Shown one piece after another: positions 39,828 through 48,249 of a stretch of DNA of 64,000 nucleotides (positions are counted from its first letter, which is position 1; each line of letters starts with the position of its first letter). Source of the stretch: Paludibacter sp. 47-17 (GTDB lineage: Bacteria > Bacteroidota > Bacteroidia > Bacteroidales > Paludibacteraceae); NCBI GenBank assembly GCA_001898935.1, contig MKVT01000013.1, forward strand, positions 310,001-374,000. The letters run 5' to 3'. The translations under genes were made by a program, and so were the position numbers. The notes under the pieces were generated by a model. The model made no database searches, was not told the DNA's origin, and was given only the letters and a program-made list of their open reading frames with translations.

Positions 39828-41141
39828 TTATTTTATCACCAATTCGCCCACATCCCCGAAATTGGCGTAACCGTTTACCACCACGCGGTCGCCGGGTGCC
39901 AGACCGGAAACCACTTCGTACTGCACGGGATTTTGCCGCCCGATGCTTACCGGTGTACGGATGGCCCGGTCGCCCGATTTGCTGAGTTTATAAATCCATT
40001 GTCCGCCTGTGGTTTGAAAAAAATCGCCGCGAGGAATCACAACGGCAGTTTCGGGTTGCCCCAACTCTACCTGTACGCGGAAACTTTTACCAATGCGGAC
40101 GTTATCCGGCATGTCGCCCGTAAAAACAAAATCTACCTGAAACTGGCGATCTTTGACTTCGGGAATAACCTTCGACACTTTCATCGGGAACTTTTTACCC
40201 TGATAGGTGACGGATGCGGGCAAGCCCACGCTTACACGGTCTATGTAGTACTCGCTCAGCTGAGTGTGGATTTTGAAGTTGTCCATCACTTTTATCTCAC
40301 CTATATTGGCAGAAGTTCCCACATTCTGCCCCGGCGTAACGTTCAGAAAGCTAAGCTGTCCGTCAATGGGTGCACGTACCACAAGATTTTCCAGCCGGCT
40401 ACGGGCGTGAGCCGTGTTTTTCCGGGCACGTTCCAGGTCGTTGTCCATTAGTTCGCGGCGCAGGCGGGTAGCGGCACTGTCTTGCTTCAGTCCGTCCAAT
40501 TGCAGCGAAATGCTTTGAGTCTTATAAATGTATTCTTCATGCTGCACGTCAAGCTGAGCCTTGCTTTTTATGCCCATGCGATACTCTTCTTCACCCAGGA
40601 CAAAATCTTTTTGCAGGCGGCTCAGCTCGTAGCGCGCCAACAACATTTGTTGTTTTAGCAGAATGGATTTTTGCTCCATTTCAATTTTTCTTTCCTGATA
40701 CAGGATACGCTGTTTTTCCCACTCGTCTTGCTGTTCTTCTATGGTGCGCTCGAGATCCGGGTTTTGCAGGGTGAGGATAATGTCGCCTTGTTGCAGCATG
40801 GCCCCCTCTTCGGCCGCAATTTGCTTCACCGTACCACTTTCCTGCGTGTTCAGTTTCAACGTAAGAATAGGCTGCACGATACCCTCAGCATCCACGTAGT
40901 CCAGAAAGTGAGCTTCCGTAACGTCGGCAATACCGATTTTTTCGTTATCGATACGCAGTTTCCGGCCGCCCGACACACTTACAATTACAAAAACCAGAAA
41001 GGCCGCGAAAGCAGCTCCGGCCAGCATGTAATATTTGTATTTTTGAAATGCCGATTTACGGGGCAGCCGTTTGTCCATTTGCGTATCAAGAGCTTCGTTA
41101 AACCCTGTTCGAGTTCCGGAGTTTGAAGTTGAGTTGTTCAT
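39828..41141 (-). CDS. HlyD-family efflux periplasmic adaptor subunit
   Basis: Single TM, coiled coil, lipoyl-like VRAPIDGQLSFLNVTPGQNVGTSANIGEI. Confidence 0.92.
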   Translation of the reverse strand: MNNSTSNSGTRTGFNEALDTQMDKRLPRKSAFQKYKYYMLAGAAFAAFLVFVIVSVSGGRKLRIDNEKIGIADVTEAHFLDYVDAEGIVQPILTLKLNTQESGTVKQIAAEEGAMLQQGDIILTLQNPDLERTIEEQQDEWEKQRILYQERKIEMEQKSILLKQQMLLARYELSRLQKDFVLGEEEYRMGIKSKAQLDVQHEEYIYKTQSISLQLDGLKQDSAATRLRRELMDNDLERARKNTAHARSRLENLVVRAPIDGQLSFLNVTPGQNVGTSANIGEIKVMDNFKIHTQLSEYYIDRVSVGLPASVTYQGKKFPMKVSKVIPEVKDRQFQVDFVFTGDMPDNVRIGKSFRVQVELGQPETAVVIPRGDFFQTTGGQWIYKLSKSGDRAIRTPVSIGRQNPVQYEVVSGLAPGDRVVVNGYANFGDVGELVIK

Positions 41142-41198
41142 TTTATGTTTATTTTTTAATTTTCAGGAAAAACACCGATGTGCCAATCCACCATTACC

Positions 41199-42656
41199 CT
41201 AATAACTGCTATCAAAATTTAGTTTTTCAGCCTTCTCGAAATCCCATCCCGTAATACTGCGCAAGGTATAATAAAACCGCCAATAGTTTTGCAATTCGTT
41301 GATATAAGCCCGTTGCGAGGCATCCTTTTCCGAGATGGCGGCATTGAGGTCCAGAACCGACGATTTTCCCATTAAATACAGCCGGTAGGCTACTTCATTT
41401 CGTCGGGCGGCGCGAACGGCTGTTTTCTCGGCTATATTTACCTTGCCGGCCTGCAGATTAAATTGCTTGACTAATTTGACCACATTGGCATCAAAATCGA
41501 TTTTAGCCTGCTCAATATCAATTTTCACTTTCTCAAGATTGCTTTTAGCCACTTCTACACGTCCACGCCCCACACCCCAATCCAGTAGGGGGATGCGAAT
41601 GCCGAGACTCAGCAGTTGCTGGTCGAGCGGTTTTTTATAGGCATCACCCCATTGCGCAGCCGTCTGCGTAAGTCCGAGCTGCATATACAGGTCGGCTTTC
41701 AGTCCGCGTTGCGATCTGGCATAGGCAACGTTGCTTTCGCTCTGCAGCAGCTGCAGGCGGAAAGTTTCAATATCCGGACTGTTTTGTCGAGCCAATTGCA
41801 GCACCTCATCGGGCGACACGGAAAAGTCAGGAACGCTTTTGTCGATCAGTACCACAATTTCCACCTTATCTCTAATCCCCAAAAAGCTGCGCAAATCCTG
41901 TACACGGTCGTCCACATCAATACGTGCATTTAATCGGTTGCTTTGTTCGGTCAGGTGATTAATTTCCAGTTGCAGCATCTCGTTTTCCGAAATCGTTCCG
42001 ATATCGTACCGCCCCTTGGCATATCTGAACAGCGTATCAGCAGCGGCGTAGTTCCAGTCGGCCGACTGCAAACTACTCTGTGCCAATGCCAGTGCGAAAA
42101 ACTTATTGGCCGCCACAGAGGCCAGCAGTTCCAGGGTTTCGGAGTACGATTTCCGAGCTTCACTAAAGCGTGTGGGCTCCATCTTTTTGTTCCACTTCAG
42201 GTAGTTGTAGCCAAACAAATTCTGCGAATACCCGATTACCACAGGCATAGAATTGTAGGAACTGTTCTTATCGGTAAAAAGGTCTAAGCGCTGCAAGCCC
42301 GACTGCACAAACACGCTTCCGCCCAAAAGAGCGATGTTTTGATGAAGCGTAACATTACCGTTGTTGAGCAGCTGGTTTCGGTGTACAAAGCTATCGCTTC
42401 CGTCGGGCATGGTTACCGGGCTGATACTTCTGTTCAGCGAACTGTTGCTGCTAAACGAAAGATTGGGTAGGTATTCAGCCTTAAACGACCGCCAATTCCA
42501 ATACGCCGCTTTGTATTGATGCTTGGCCGCCACGGCTTGGGGCGACTGTGTACGGGCAAGCCGGACCACATCAGCAAGCGACAGACGTAGCGTGTCTTGC
42601 GCCTCCAGTTGGAGTGAAAAACAAAATAAAATGGAGAAAATAAGGAGCTTGTTCAC
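41199..42656 (-). CDS. TolC family outer membrane protein
   Basis: Listed ORF extends to a GTG at 42695; the signal peptide VNKLLIFSILFCFSLQLEAQ suggests a start near 42656. LSLADVVRLARTQSPQAVAAKHQYKAAYWNWRSFKAEYLPNLSF. Confidence 0.88.
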   Translation of the reverse strand: MNKLLIFSILFCFSLQLEAQDTLRLSLADVVRLARTQSPQAVAAKHQYKAAYWNWRSFKAEYLPNLSFSSNSSLNRSISPVTMPDGSDSFVHRNQLLNNGNVTLHQNIALLGGSVFVQSGLQRLDLFTDKNSSYNSMPVVIGYSQNLFGYNYLKWNKKMEPTRFSEARKSYSETLELLASVAANKFFALALAQSSLQSADWNYAAADTLFRYAKGRYDIGTISENEMLQLEINHLTEQSNRLNARIDVDDRVQDLRSFLGIRDKVEIVVLIDKSVPDFSVSPDEVLQLARQNSPDIETFRLQLLQSESNVAYARSQRGLKADLYMQLGLTQTAAQWGDAYKKPLDQQLLSLGIRIPLLDWGVGRGRVEVAKSNLEKVKIDIEQAKIDFDANVVKLVKQFNLQAGKVNIAEKTAVRAARRNEVAYRLYLMGKSSVLDLNAAISEKDASQRAYINELQNYWRFYYTLRSITGWDFEKAEKLNFDSSY

Positions 42657-42702
42657 ATTCACTTTATTTTTGAGAGTTCGTTTCAGCTTCGGCACCTGTC
42701 AT

Positions 42703-42718
42703 AACAAACCAGATACCA
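42703..42718 (-). promoter_or_regulatory. Candidate sigma-54 (-24/-12) promoter for the tolC-hlyD-ABC operon
   Basis: On - strand TGGTATCTGGTTTGTT, compared with TGGCACGN4TTGCW: GG and TTG at correct spacing, GC to GT at -12. Confidence 0.4.
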
Positions 42719-42773
42719 CACAGCTAATAAATTGATTACATGCAATATACAGCACATATCAACAAACCTAAAG

Positions 42774-42810
42774 TGTTCGGATCCGCACGATCGATGTTCG
42801 AATTCGCACG
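42774..42810. promoter_or_regulatory. Two tandem enhancer-binding-protein-like sites
   Basis: TGTTCGGATCCGCACG (42774-42789) and TGTTCGAATTCGCACG (42795-42810): same quasi-palindrome, 21-bp period. Confidence 0.6.
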
Positions 42811-42831
42811 CTTTTGTAAGCAACAATGTTT

Positions 42832-42839
42832 TATCTTTG
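42832..42839 (+). promoter_or_regulatory. -7 element for the response regulator gene
   Basis: TATCTTTG (TAnnTTTG) about 45 bp upstream of ATG 42885. Confidence 0.55.
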
Positions 42840-42884
42840 TACCATCATTGTATCGAACTGTTTTGGATACTACACTTCAAAATT

Positions 42885-44246
42885 ATGCACAAACAAGGAA
42901 AAATACTGATTGTAGACGACAACGAGGATATACTCTTTGCACTGAACTTGCTGCTTCAACCGCATGTGGAGAAAGTAAAAGTAACCACGCAGCCCGAACG
43001 CATCGGACATTTCATTGAAAAATTTTGTCCCGATGTAATTCTGTTGGATATGAATTTTCATCAGGATGCCAGCAGCGGGCAGGAGGGGTTCTTTTGGTTA
43101 GATACAATTCTGAAGACAGATCCGTCGGCAGTGGTTATTTTCATAACAGCCTACGCCGATACCGAAAAAGCCGTACGAGCCATCAAGGCCGGTGCCGCGG
43201 ATTTTATCCCTAAACCCTGGGAAAAAGAAAAACTGCTTGCCACGGTTTCATCGGCCGTGCAGCTCAAGCAGAGCCGAAATGAAGTCACACAGCTCAAGCA
43301 GCAGCTCGCCGCCCTGGAAAGCAACCGACCGCCGCTGCCCGAAATTATCGGCGAAAGCGGGAAAATGATTTCGCTGCTTGAAACGACCGAAAAACTACGT
43401 GATACCGATGCCAACATCCTGATTTTAGGCGAAAACGGCACGGGAAAGGACCTGATTGCAAATCTGCTTTACCACTCATCGCCACGTGCCGGGAAACCAT
43501 TGGTTCATATCGACCTGGGCTGTATTCCCGAAAGCTTGTTTGAAAGCGAATTGTTCGGTTATGAGAAAGGGGCATTTACCGATGCTAAAAAAGAAAAGCC
43601 CGGACGATTTGAAATTGCATCGGGAGGAACGCTGTTTTTAGACGAGATAGGCAACTTAACACCTGCCATGCAGTCCAAACTGCTCACGGCTATAGAAAAA
43701 CGCCAAATCACACGCCTGGGTTCCACGCAGCCTGTCCCCATCGATGTCCGGCTGATTTGCGCCACCAATGCCGACATTCATAAAATGGTGGACAACAAAG
43801 AATTCCGGCAGGATTTACTGTATCGTATCAATACCATTGAACTGCATATACCGCCGCTACGTGAGCGAGGCAACGACATTTTGCTGCTTGCCGATTTTTT
43901 TCTGGTCAAATTTGCACGGAAATACAAAAAAGACATCCGCAGTATTTCGTCTTCGGCTCAGCGAAAACTACTGGAATACGCCTGGCAGGGCAACGTACGT
44001 GAACTTCAACACGCCATGGAACGAGCCGTTATTCTTTCAAAATCTTACGTACTGGGCACCGACGACTTTATGCTGACGAATGTGCCAGGCAGAAAAAAAA
44101 CGGAGACGTTTAACCTGGCTGAATTAGAGCAACGAACCATAGAACAGGCTCTTATTCAATGCAATGGGAATATCAGTCAAGCGGCCGATTTGCTCGGCAT
44201 TTCACGTTTTGCATTGTATCGCAAAATGGGCAAACCAGAAAAATAA
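42885..44246 (+). CDS. Sigma-54-dependent NtrC-family response regulator
   Basis: Receiver (ILIVDDNEDILFAL...VILLDMNF), AAA+ GENGTGKDLIANLLY, ESELFGYEKGAFTDA (GAFTGA variant), Fis-type HTH NISQAADLLGISRFALYRKM. Start reassigned to ATG 42885. Confidence 0.96.
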   Translation: MHKQGKILIVDDNEDILFALNLLLQPHVEKVKVTTQPERIGHFIEKFCPDVILLDMNFHQDASSGQEGFFWLDTILKTDPSAVVIFITAYADTEKAVRAIKAGAADFIPKPWEKEKLLATVSSAVQLKQSRNEVTQLKQQLAALESNRPPLPEIIGESGKMISLLETTEKLRDTDANILILGENGTGKDLIANLLYHSSPRAGKPLVHIDLGCIPESLFESELFGYEKGAFTDAKKEKPGRFEIASGGTLFLDEIGNLTPAMQSKLLTAIEKRQITRLGSTQPVPIDVRLICATNADIHKMVDNKEFRQDLLYRINTIELHIPPLRERGNDILLLADFFLVKFARKYKKDIRSISSSAQRKLLEYAWQGNVRELQHAMERAVILSKSYVLGTDDFMLTNVPGRKKTETFNLAELEQRTIEQALIQCNGNISQAADLLGISRFALYRKMGKPEK

Positions 44247-44361
44247 AGCCTGAAACACAGCTGTTATGTATTTTTATTTAACTTTGCAGAAAAGGTTATT
44301 CATTATTTTCCATCTGTCAATCGAACGGTCGGATGTCTTCATTTTGAGAGCAGTGCTTTAA

Positions 44362-45387
44362 TTGAACACGAATACGAAGAGTATGAAACTTCAAGCCAGA
44401 TATCTGTTTGTCATTAAAATAGCAGCCATAGTGCTGTTGGCATTGGCAGGTGCATGGCTCATGCTGAAAGGATTGTACTTTTCGGCCATTCTCGTATTAG
44501 TAGTCATTGTAAGTCTGGCGGTTTCGGTGTATCTGGACCGACGAAAACTAATCAGCCGGATGGAAAGAATGATTTCCAGTATCCAGAACTCAGATTTCTC
44601 TTTTCATTTGCCCGAAACAACTACCAAAGACGAACTTCATAACTTGTCGGCAGAAATGGAAGAGGCCTTGCAGGCTTTTCGCAGGCAAACACAAAGCTCA
44701 TTCATGGACGAGGCAGAAACACAGGCCTGGCAAAAACTCATCAGTGTACTCACTCATGAGATAATGAACAGCATTGCCCCTATTATTTCACTGTCAGAAA
44801 CCCTGAGCGACACGGCCGAAATGCCCGCATTACCCACCGAAGAGGAATATAAAAACATGCAGCAGGCCATGCGGATTATCCACCGGCGCAGCAAAGGGCT
44901 TCTTTCGTTCGTGGAAAATTACCGGAAACTGACCAAAATCCCGGAGCCGGTTCTTCAACCCATCCCGCTGGAACCGATGCTGAAATATTTACAACAGCTG
45001 ATGACGGCAAGCGGCATCAACCTTTCGTATTCCGTTTATCCGCAGCCACTCACTCTTACTGCCGATAAAAGCCTGGTGGAGCAGGCGCTTATAAATCTCA
45101 TTAAAAACGCTTCGGAAGCTGGTAGTGCAGAGCAAGAAACCATCATCGACATAAAAGCGAACAAGATTGGCAATGAGATTCATATCATCGTATCAGACAA
45201 CGGAAAAGGAATTAGCCCCCAGGCCATTGAAAAAATTTTCATCCCTTTTTACACGACCAAACCCACAGGCTCGGGCATTGGCCTGAGTATCTGCAGGCAG
45301 GTAATGCTGAGGCACAAAGGCAAAATTTCCGTGCAATCGGATGAACACGGAAGTCGATTTACGCTGACATTCCCCTCTTATTTATAA
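44362..45387 (+). CDS. Sensor histidine kinase
   Basis: H-box LISVLTHEIMNSIAPIISLSETLS, N-box LINLIKNASEA, G-boxes DNGKGISPQAIEKIFIPFYTTKPTGSGIGLSICRQVM. Confidence 0.96.
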   Translation: MNTNTKSMKLQARYLFVIKIAAIVLLALAGAWLMLKGLYFSAILVLVVIVSLAVSVYLDRRKLISRMERMISSIQNSDFSFHLPETTTKDELHNLSAEMEEALQAFRRQTQSSFMDEAETQAWQKLISVLTHEIMNSIAPIISLSETLSDTAEMPALPTEEEYKNMQQAMRIIHRRSKGLLSFVENYRKLTKIPEPVLQPIPLEPMLKYLQQLMTASGINLSYSVYPQPLTLTADKSLVEQALINLIKNASEAGSAEQETIIDIKANKIGNEIHIIVSDNGKGISPQAIEKIFIPFYTTKPTGSGIGLSICRQVMLRHKGKISVQSDEHGSRFTLTFPSYL

Positions 45388-45608
45388 AATACAAACAGTT
45401 TGTCTTTTCTTCAGGGATCTCGCACCCTGATGGATAGTATTCATGCGCATCAGAGCATGAATCAGCAATGCCCTTTCGTTGGGTATTCCGCCACAGGTGT
45501 AATGAAATGAATAGGACACAACGATTATAAGGAGATGAAGCCCTACATTGACATTGCCGATGATATTAAGGTCAGTGCAATGGACAAGTTTAATCAAATA
45601 CGATTTTT

Positions 45609-45648
45609 ATGTTCTAAGAAATCAGAATATTTTGATTTTTTAGAACAT
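45609..45648. repeat. AT-rich inverted repeat at accessory-region border
   Basis: ATGTTCTAAGAAATCA gaatattt TGATTTTTTAGAACAT (16-bp arms, one mismatch). Confidence 0.7.
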
Positions 45649-45652
45649 ATTA

Positions 45653-46200
45653 AACGGAAAACAATACGGAAATCCCTAACACTCATACCTCATTATTAAC
45701 AGACCTGTTACCCCAATACAGGCTGATTAACCCTATTTACGAGCAGGTCATAGATAGTTTGAAGTTGAATTTTGATCGCCAGTACCATATCACGGATTTC
45801 TATAATACGTTCAAGGATAAACAAGCATTCGAAAAAGCTATTTTAACTCTGCTTCTTTCTAAAGACACAGAGAAACTAGCATTAATCACCACCAACCTAA
45901 GAGAGGAAATAAGCAAGAATATTAAGCTATACACTGCTCATAAAGAACTGTTTGACAATATAGAAGATACCCTCAACGTCTGTACGGGTAGACACAATCC
46001 GCTTCATACTAAAATAGAGGGATAACAGAAAGACACTAACAAACCCTGGCAGGAACTTACGCAAGTCAGAAACTCTTTGGAATCGGCAAGTTGGAAAGAT
46101 GATAAAATCGCAATACAACGCTTAACCCAAGATGAAGAACGGTTTGAAGATTTACATAAAAAGGAGCAAGAGAAACTTCAAATTCTTTTTTAATATAGGA
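45653..46200 (+). pseudogene. Decayed/frameshifted ORF remnants of unknown function
   Basis: Open frame ...TEIPNTHTSLLTDLLPQYRLINPIYEQVIDSLKLNFDRQYHITDFYNTF... ends at 46025; coding-like sequence continues after the stop (QKDTNKPWQELTQVRNSLESASWKDD...KEQEKLQILF). Confidence 0.35.
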
Positions 46201-46341
46201 TTTTCGGACGGAGAGTTCATTTTCTCAAAAGAATATAATTCTGAAGTTTTACAAGAGAGAAGAGTGTATTGCATGCAACTCTTCATTGGCTGAAAGACTT
46301 TGGAACAATTGATAATGAAGATATAGCTATTTTAGGACAAG

Positions 46342-46923
46342 TCATTTCTTTAAAAATTGAATTATCTTTGCAGTCATATTGACTCCCAACTTACAGTTTA
46401 CTCGAAGATATATCTCGAAGTCGGTTACGAATTGAAGATTCAAATTATCCAAATAGATGTCATTCTTGGAATATTGATGAAGCATAAAGCCTTGAACCCG
46501 TCGATAGGCAAGTTCATACTTCTTATAAGTATCTATTACCCTACCGTAACCAACTAACTTTAATTCATCGTCATTGTGTTTTCTAAATAAAGTGAGCAGT
46601 GTTTGGGAGTACATCTCGGTTTGCGTATACATTTTTCGAAGTTTGTCTGCAGTTATTATTTCACGCTTCTCGCTTAGGTTCCGGCAATACGTATAGAGGG
46701 TCATTCGAATTGAATTCAGGTCGTTATTAAGAGTTACAGCCTCGTAACTATTTCCCTTTGCTTCTCCAATATCGGTATTCCATTGGGAAGCAACAATGCC
46801 TAACTTGGTACTAAACTCCACTTTTTCTCCATTTAAAGTGATTCTTGCAATAATCGGTGACTTGCCATTTTTCCGTACTGTACTCTTCTTCAGGAAAAAT
46901 GAGATTCTAAAGGTGTACTTCAT
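46342..46923 (-). pseudogene. 3'-truncated tyrosine recombinase/integrase
   Basis: MKYTFRISFFLKKSTVRKNGKSPIIARITLNGEKVEFSTKLGIVASQWNTDIGEAKG... = arm-binding and SAM-like domains of Bacteroidetes integrases; stops after ~193 aa with no catalytic R-H-R-Y domain. Confidence 0.82.
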
Positions 46924-46995
46924 TGATTTTAATGTTACATGATTAAACTTATACCTAACGAAAATAGTTGGGAATGTATGATTTATCCTGAATTA

Positions 46996-47026
46996 TTTGC
47001 AAAACCCAAAATATTGAGTAAATTTG
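46996..47026 (+). promoter_or_regulatory. Bacteroidetes promoter of the DUF4143 ATPase (and probably SIR2-HerA) operon
   Basis: TTTG (46996-46999), 19-bp spacer, TAAATTTG (47019-47026). Confidence 0.6.
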
Positions 47027-47044
47027 CTATCCGTATTGAGTAAA
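47012..47044 (+). repeat. Tandem 11-bp direct repeat TATTGAGTAAA (22-bp period) overlapping the promoter
   Basis: Exact copies at 47012-47022 and 47034-47044. Confidence 0.8.
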
Positions 47045-47054
47045 ATTGGAATTT

Positions 47055-48239
47055 ATGTTTGAACGTCCTTATCTGAAGTCGGTTAAATCAAGAATTGAAG
47101 AGCCCAGAAAGTTTATTCAGGTTATTCTGGGGCCTCGCCAAGTGGGCAAAACCACTATGGTGACACAACTTGTTGAACAACTGTTAATCCCAAACTTATT
47201 TGAATCTGCAGATGCCATTTCAGCTACAAACTCAGCTTGGATCACACAAATTTGGGAATCAGCTCGCCTGCGGATGAAAGCGTCGAATGCTTCAGAGTTC
47301 TTGCTTATAATTGATGAAGTTCAGAAAATAGACAATTGGAGTGAAGTCGTGAAACAACAATGGGATAAAGATACTCGTGAGAAAATCAACATAAAGGTGA
47401 TTTTACTTGGTTCTTCTCGATTGTTAATTCAGAAAGGATTGACCGAATCTTTAGCTGGGCGATTTGAAACACTCTATCTTGGACATTGGTCTTTTCCTGA
47501 AATCCAGGAGGCATTCGGGTGGAGCATCGAGCAGTATGTCTACTTTGGTGGCTATCCGGGATCGGCAACGTTGATTAATGATGAAGAACGTTGGAAGAAT
47601 TACATAAAGGATTCGCTCATAGAGACGAGTATTTCCAAAGATATTTTGATGCTGACACGTGTTGATAAGCCTGCTTTATTAAAACGATTATTTGAATTGG
47701 GCTGCCTTTATTCAGGTCAAATACTCTCTTACACGAAGATATTAGGTCAGCTTCAAGATGCCGGAAATACAACAACGTTGGCTAACTATCTAAAACTGTT
47801 ATCCGATTGTGGATTATTAGGCGGATTAGATAAGTATGCCGGAGATATAATCCGCAAACGTGGCTCAAGTCCCAAATTCCAAGTATATAACAATGCATTA
47901 ATTACAGCACAAAGCGATGATACCTACGAAAAAGCAATTGTCGATCCAAAGTTATGGGGACGATTAGTTGAATCTTCAATTGGAACTCATTTGATAAATC
48001 ATGCTATTTCCGAAAGATACAACCTCTATTATTGGAGAGATGGCAACTACGAAGTTGACTTTATCTTAGAAAGAGGAGATAAGGTGATTGGACTTGAGGT
48101 AAAAAGCGGAATGAAAGTCGAAAATGCAGGTATGGGAGTTTTTGCTGAGAGGTTTCATCCTGAAAAGGTACTGCTCGTTGGGACAGGTGGAATTCCTTAT
48201 GATGAGTTTTTGAAGATTAATCCGAAAGAATTGTTTTAA
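47055..48239 (+). CDS. AAA ATPase with DUF4143 domain
   Basis: VILGPRQVGKTTMVTQLVEQ, LLIIDEVQKIDNWSEVVKQQWD, LLGSSRLLIQKGLTESLAGRFETLYLGHWSFPE, YYWRDGNYEVDFILERGDKVIGLEVKSG. Confidence 0.93.
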   Translation: MFERPYLKSVKSRIEEPRKFIQVILGPRQVGKTTMVTQLVEQLLIPNLFESADAISATNSAWITQIWESARLRMKASNASEFLLIIDEVQKIDNWSEVVKQQWDKDTREKINIKVILLGSSRLLIQKGLTESLAGRFETLYLGHWSFPEIQEAFGWSIEQYVYFGGYPGSATLINDEERWKNYIKDSLIETSISKDILMLTRVDKPALLKRLFELGCLYSGQILSYTKILGQLQDAGNTTTLANYLKLLSDCGLLGGLDKYAGDIIRKRGSSPKFQVYNNALITAQSDDTYEKAIVDPKLWGRLVESSIGTHLINHAISERYNLYYWRDGNYEVDFILERGDKVIGLEVKSGMKVENAGMGVFAERFHPEKVLLVGTGGIPYDEFLKINPKELF

Positions 48240-48249
48240 AATTTACAAT

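Noticed and set aside
42732-42884. N-terminal extension of the response regulator ORF
   Set aside because: Covers the tandem regulatory sites and -7 promoter; the receiver domain starts at ATG 42885.
45382-45597. 71-aa - strand ORF after the histidine kinase
   Set aside because: Short, no recognisable family, lies in a region of decayed sequence.
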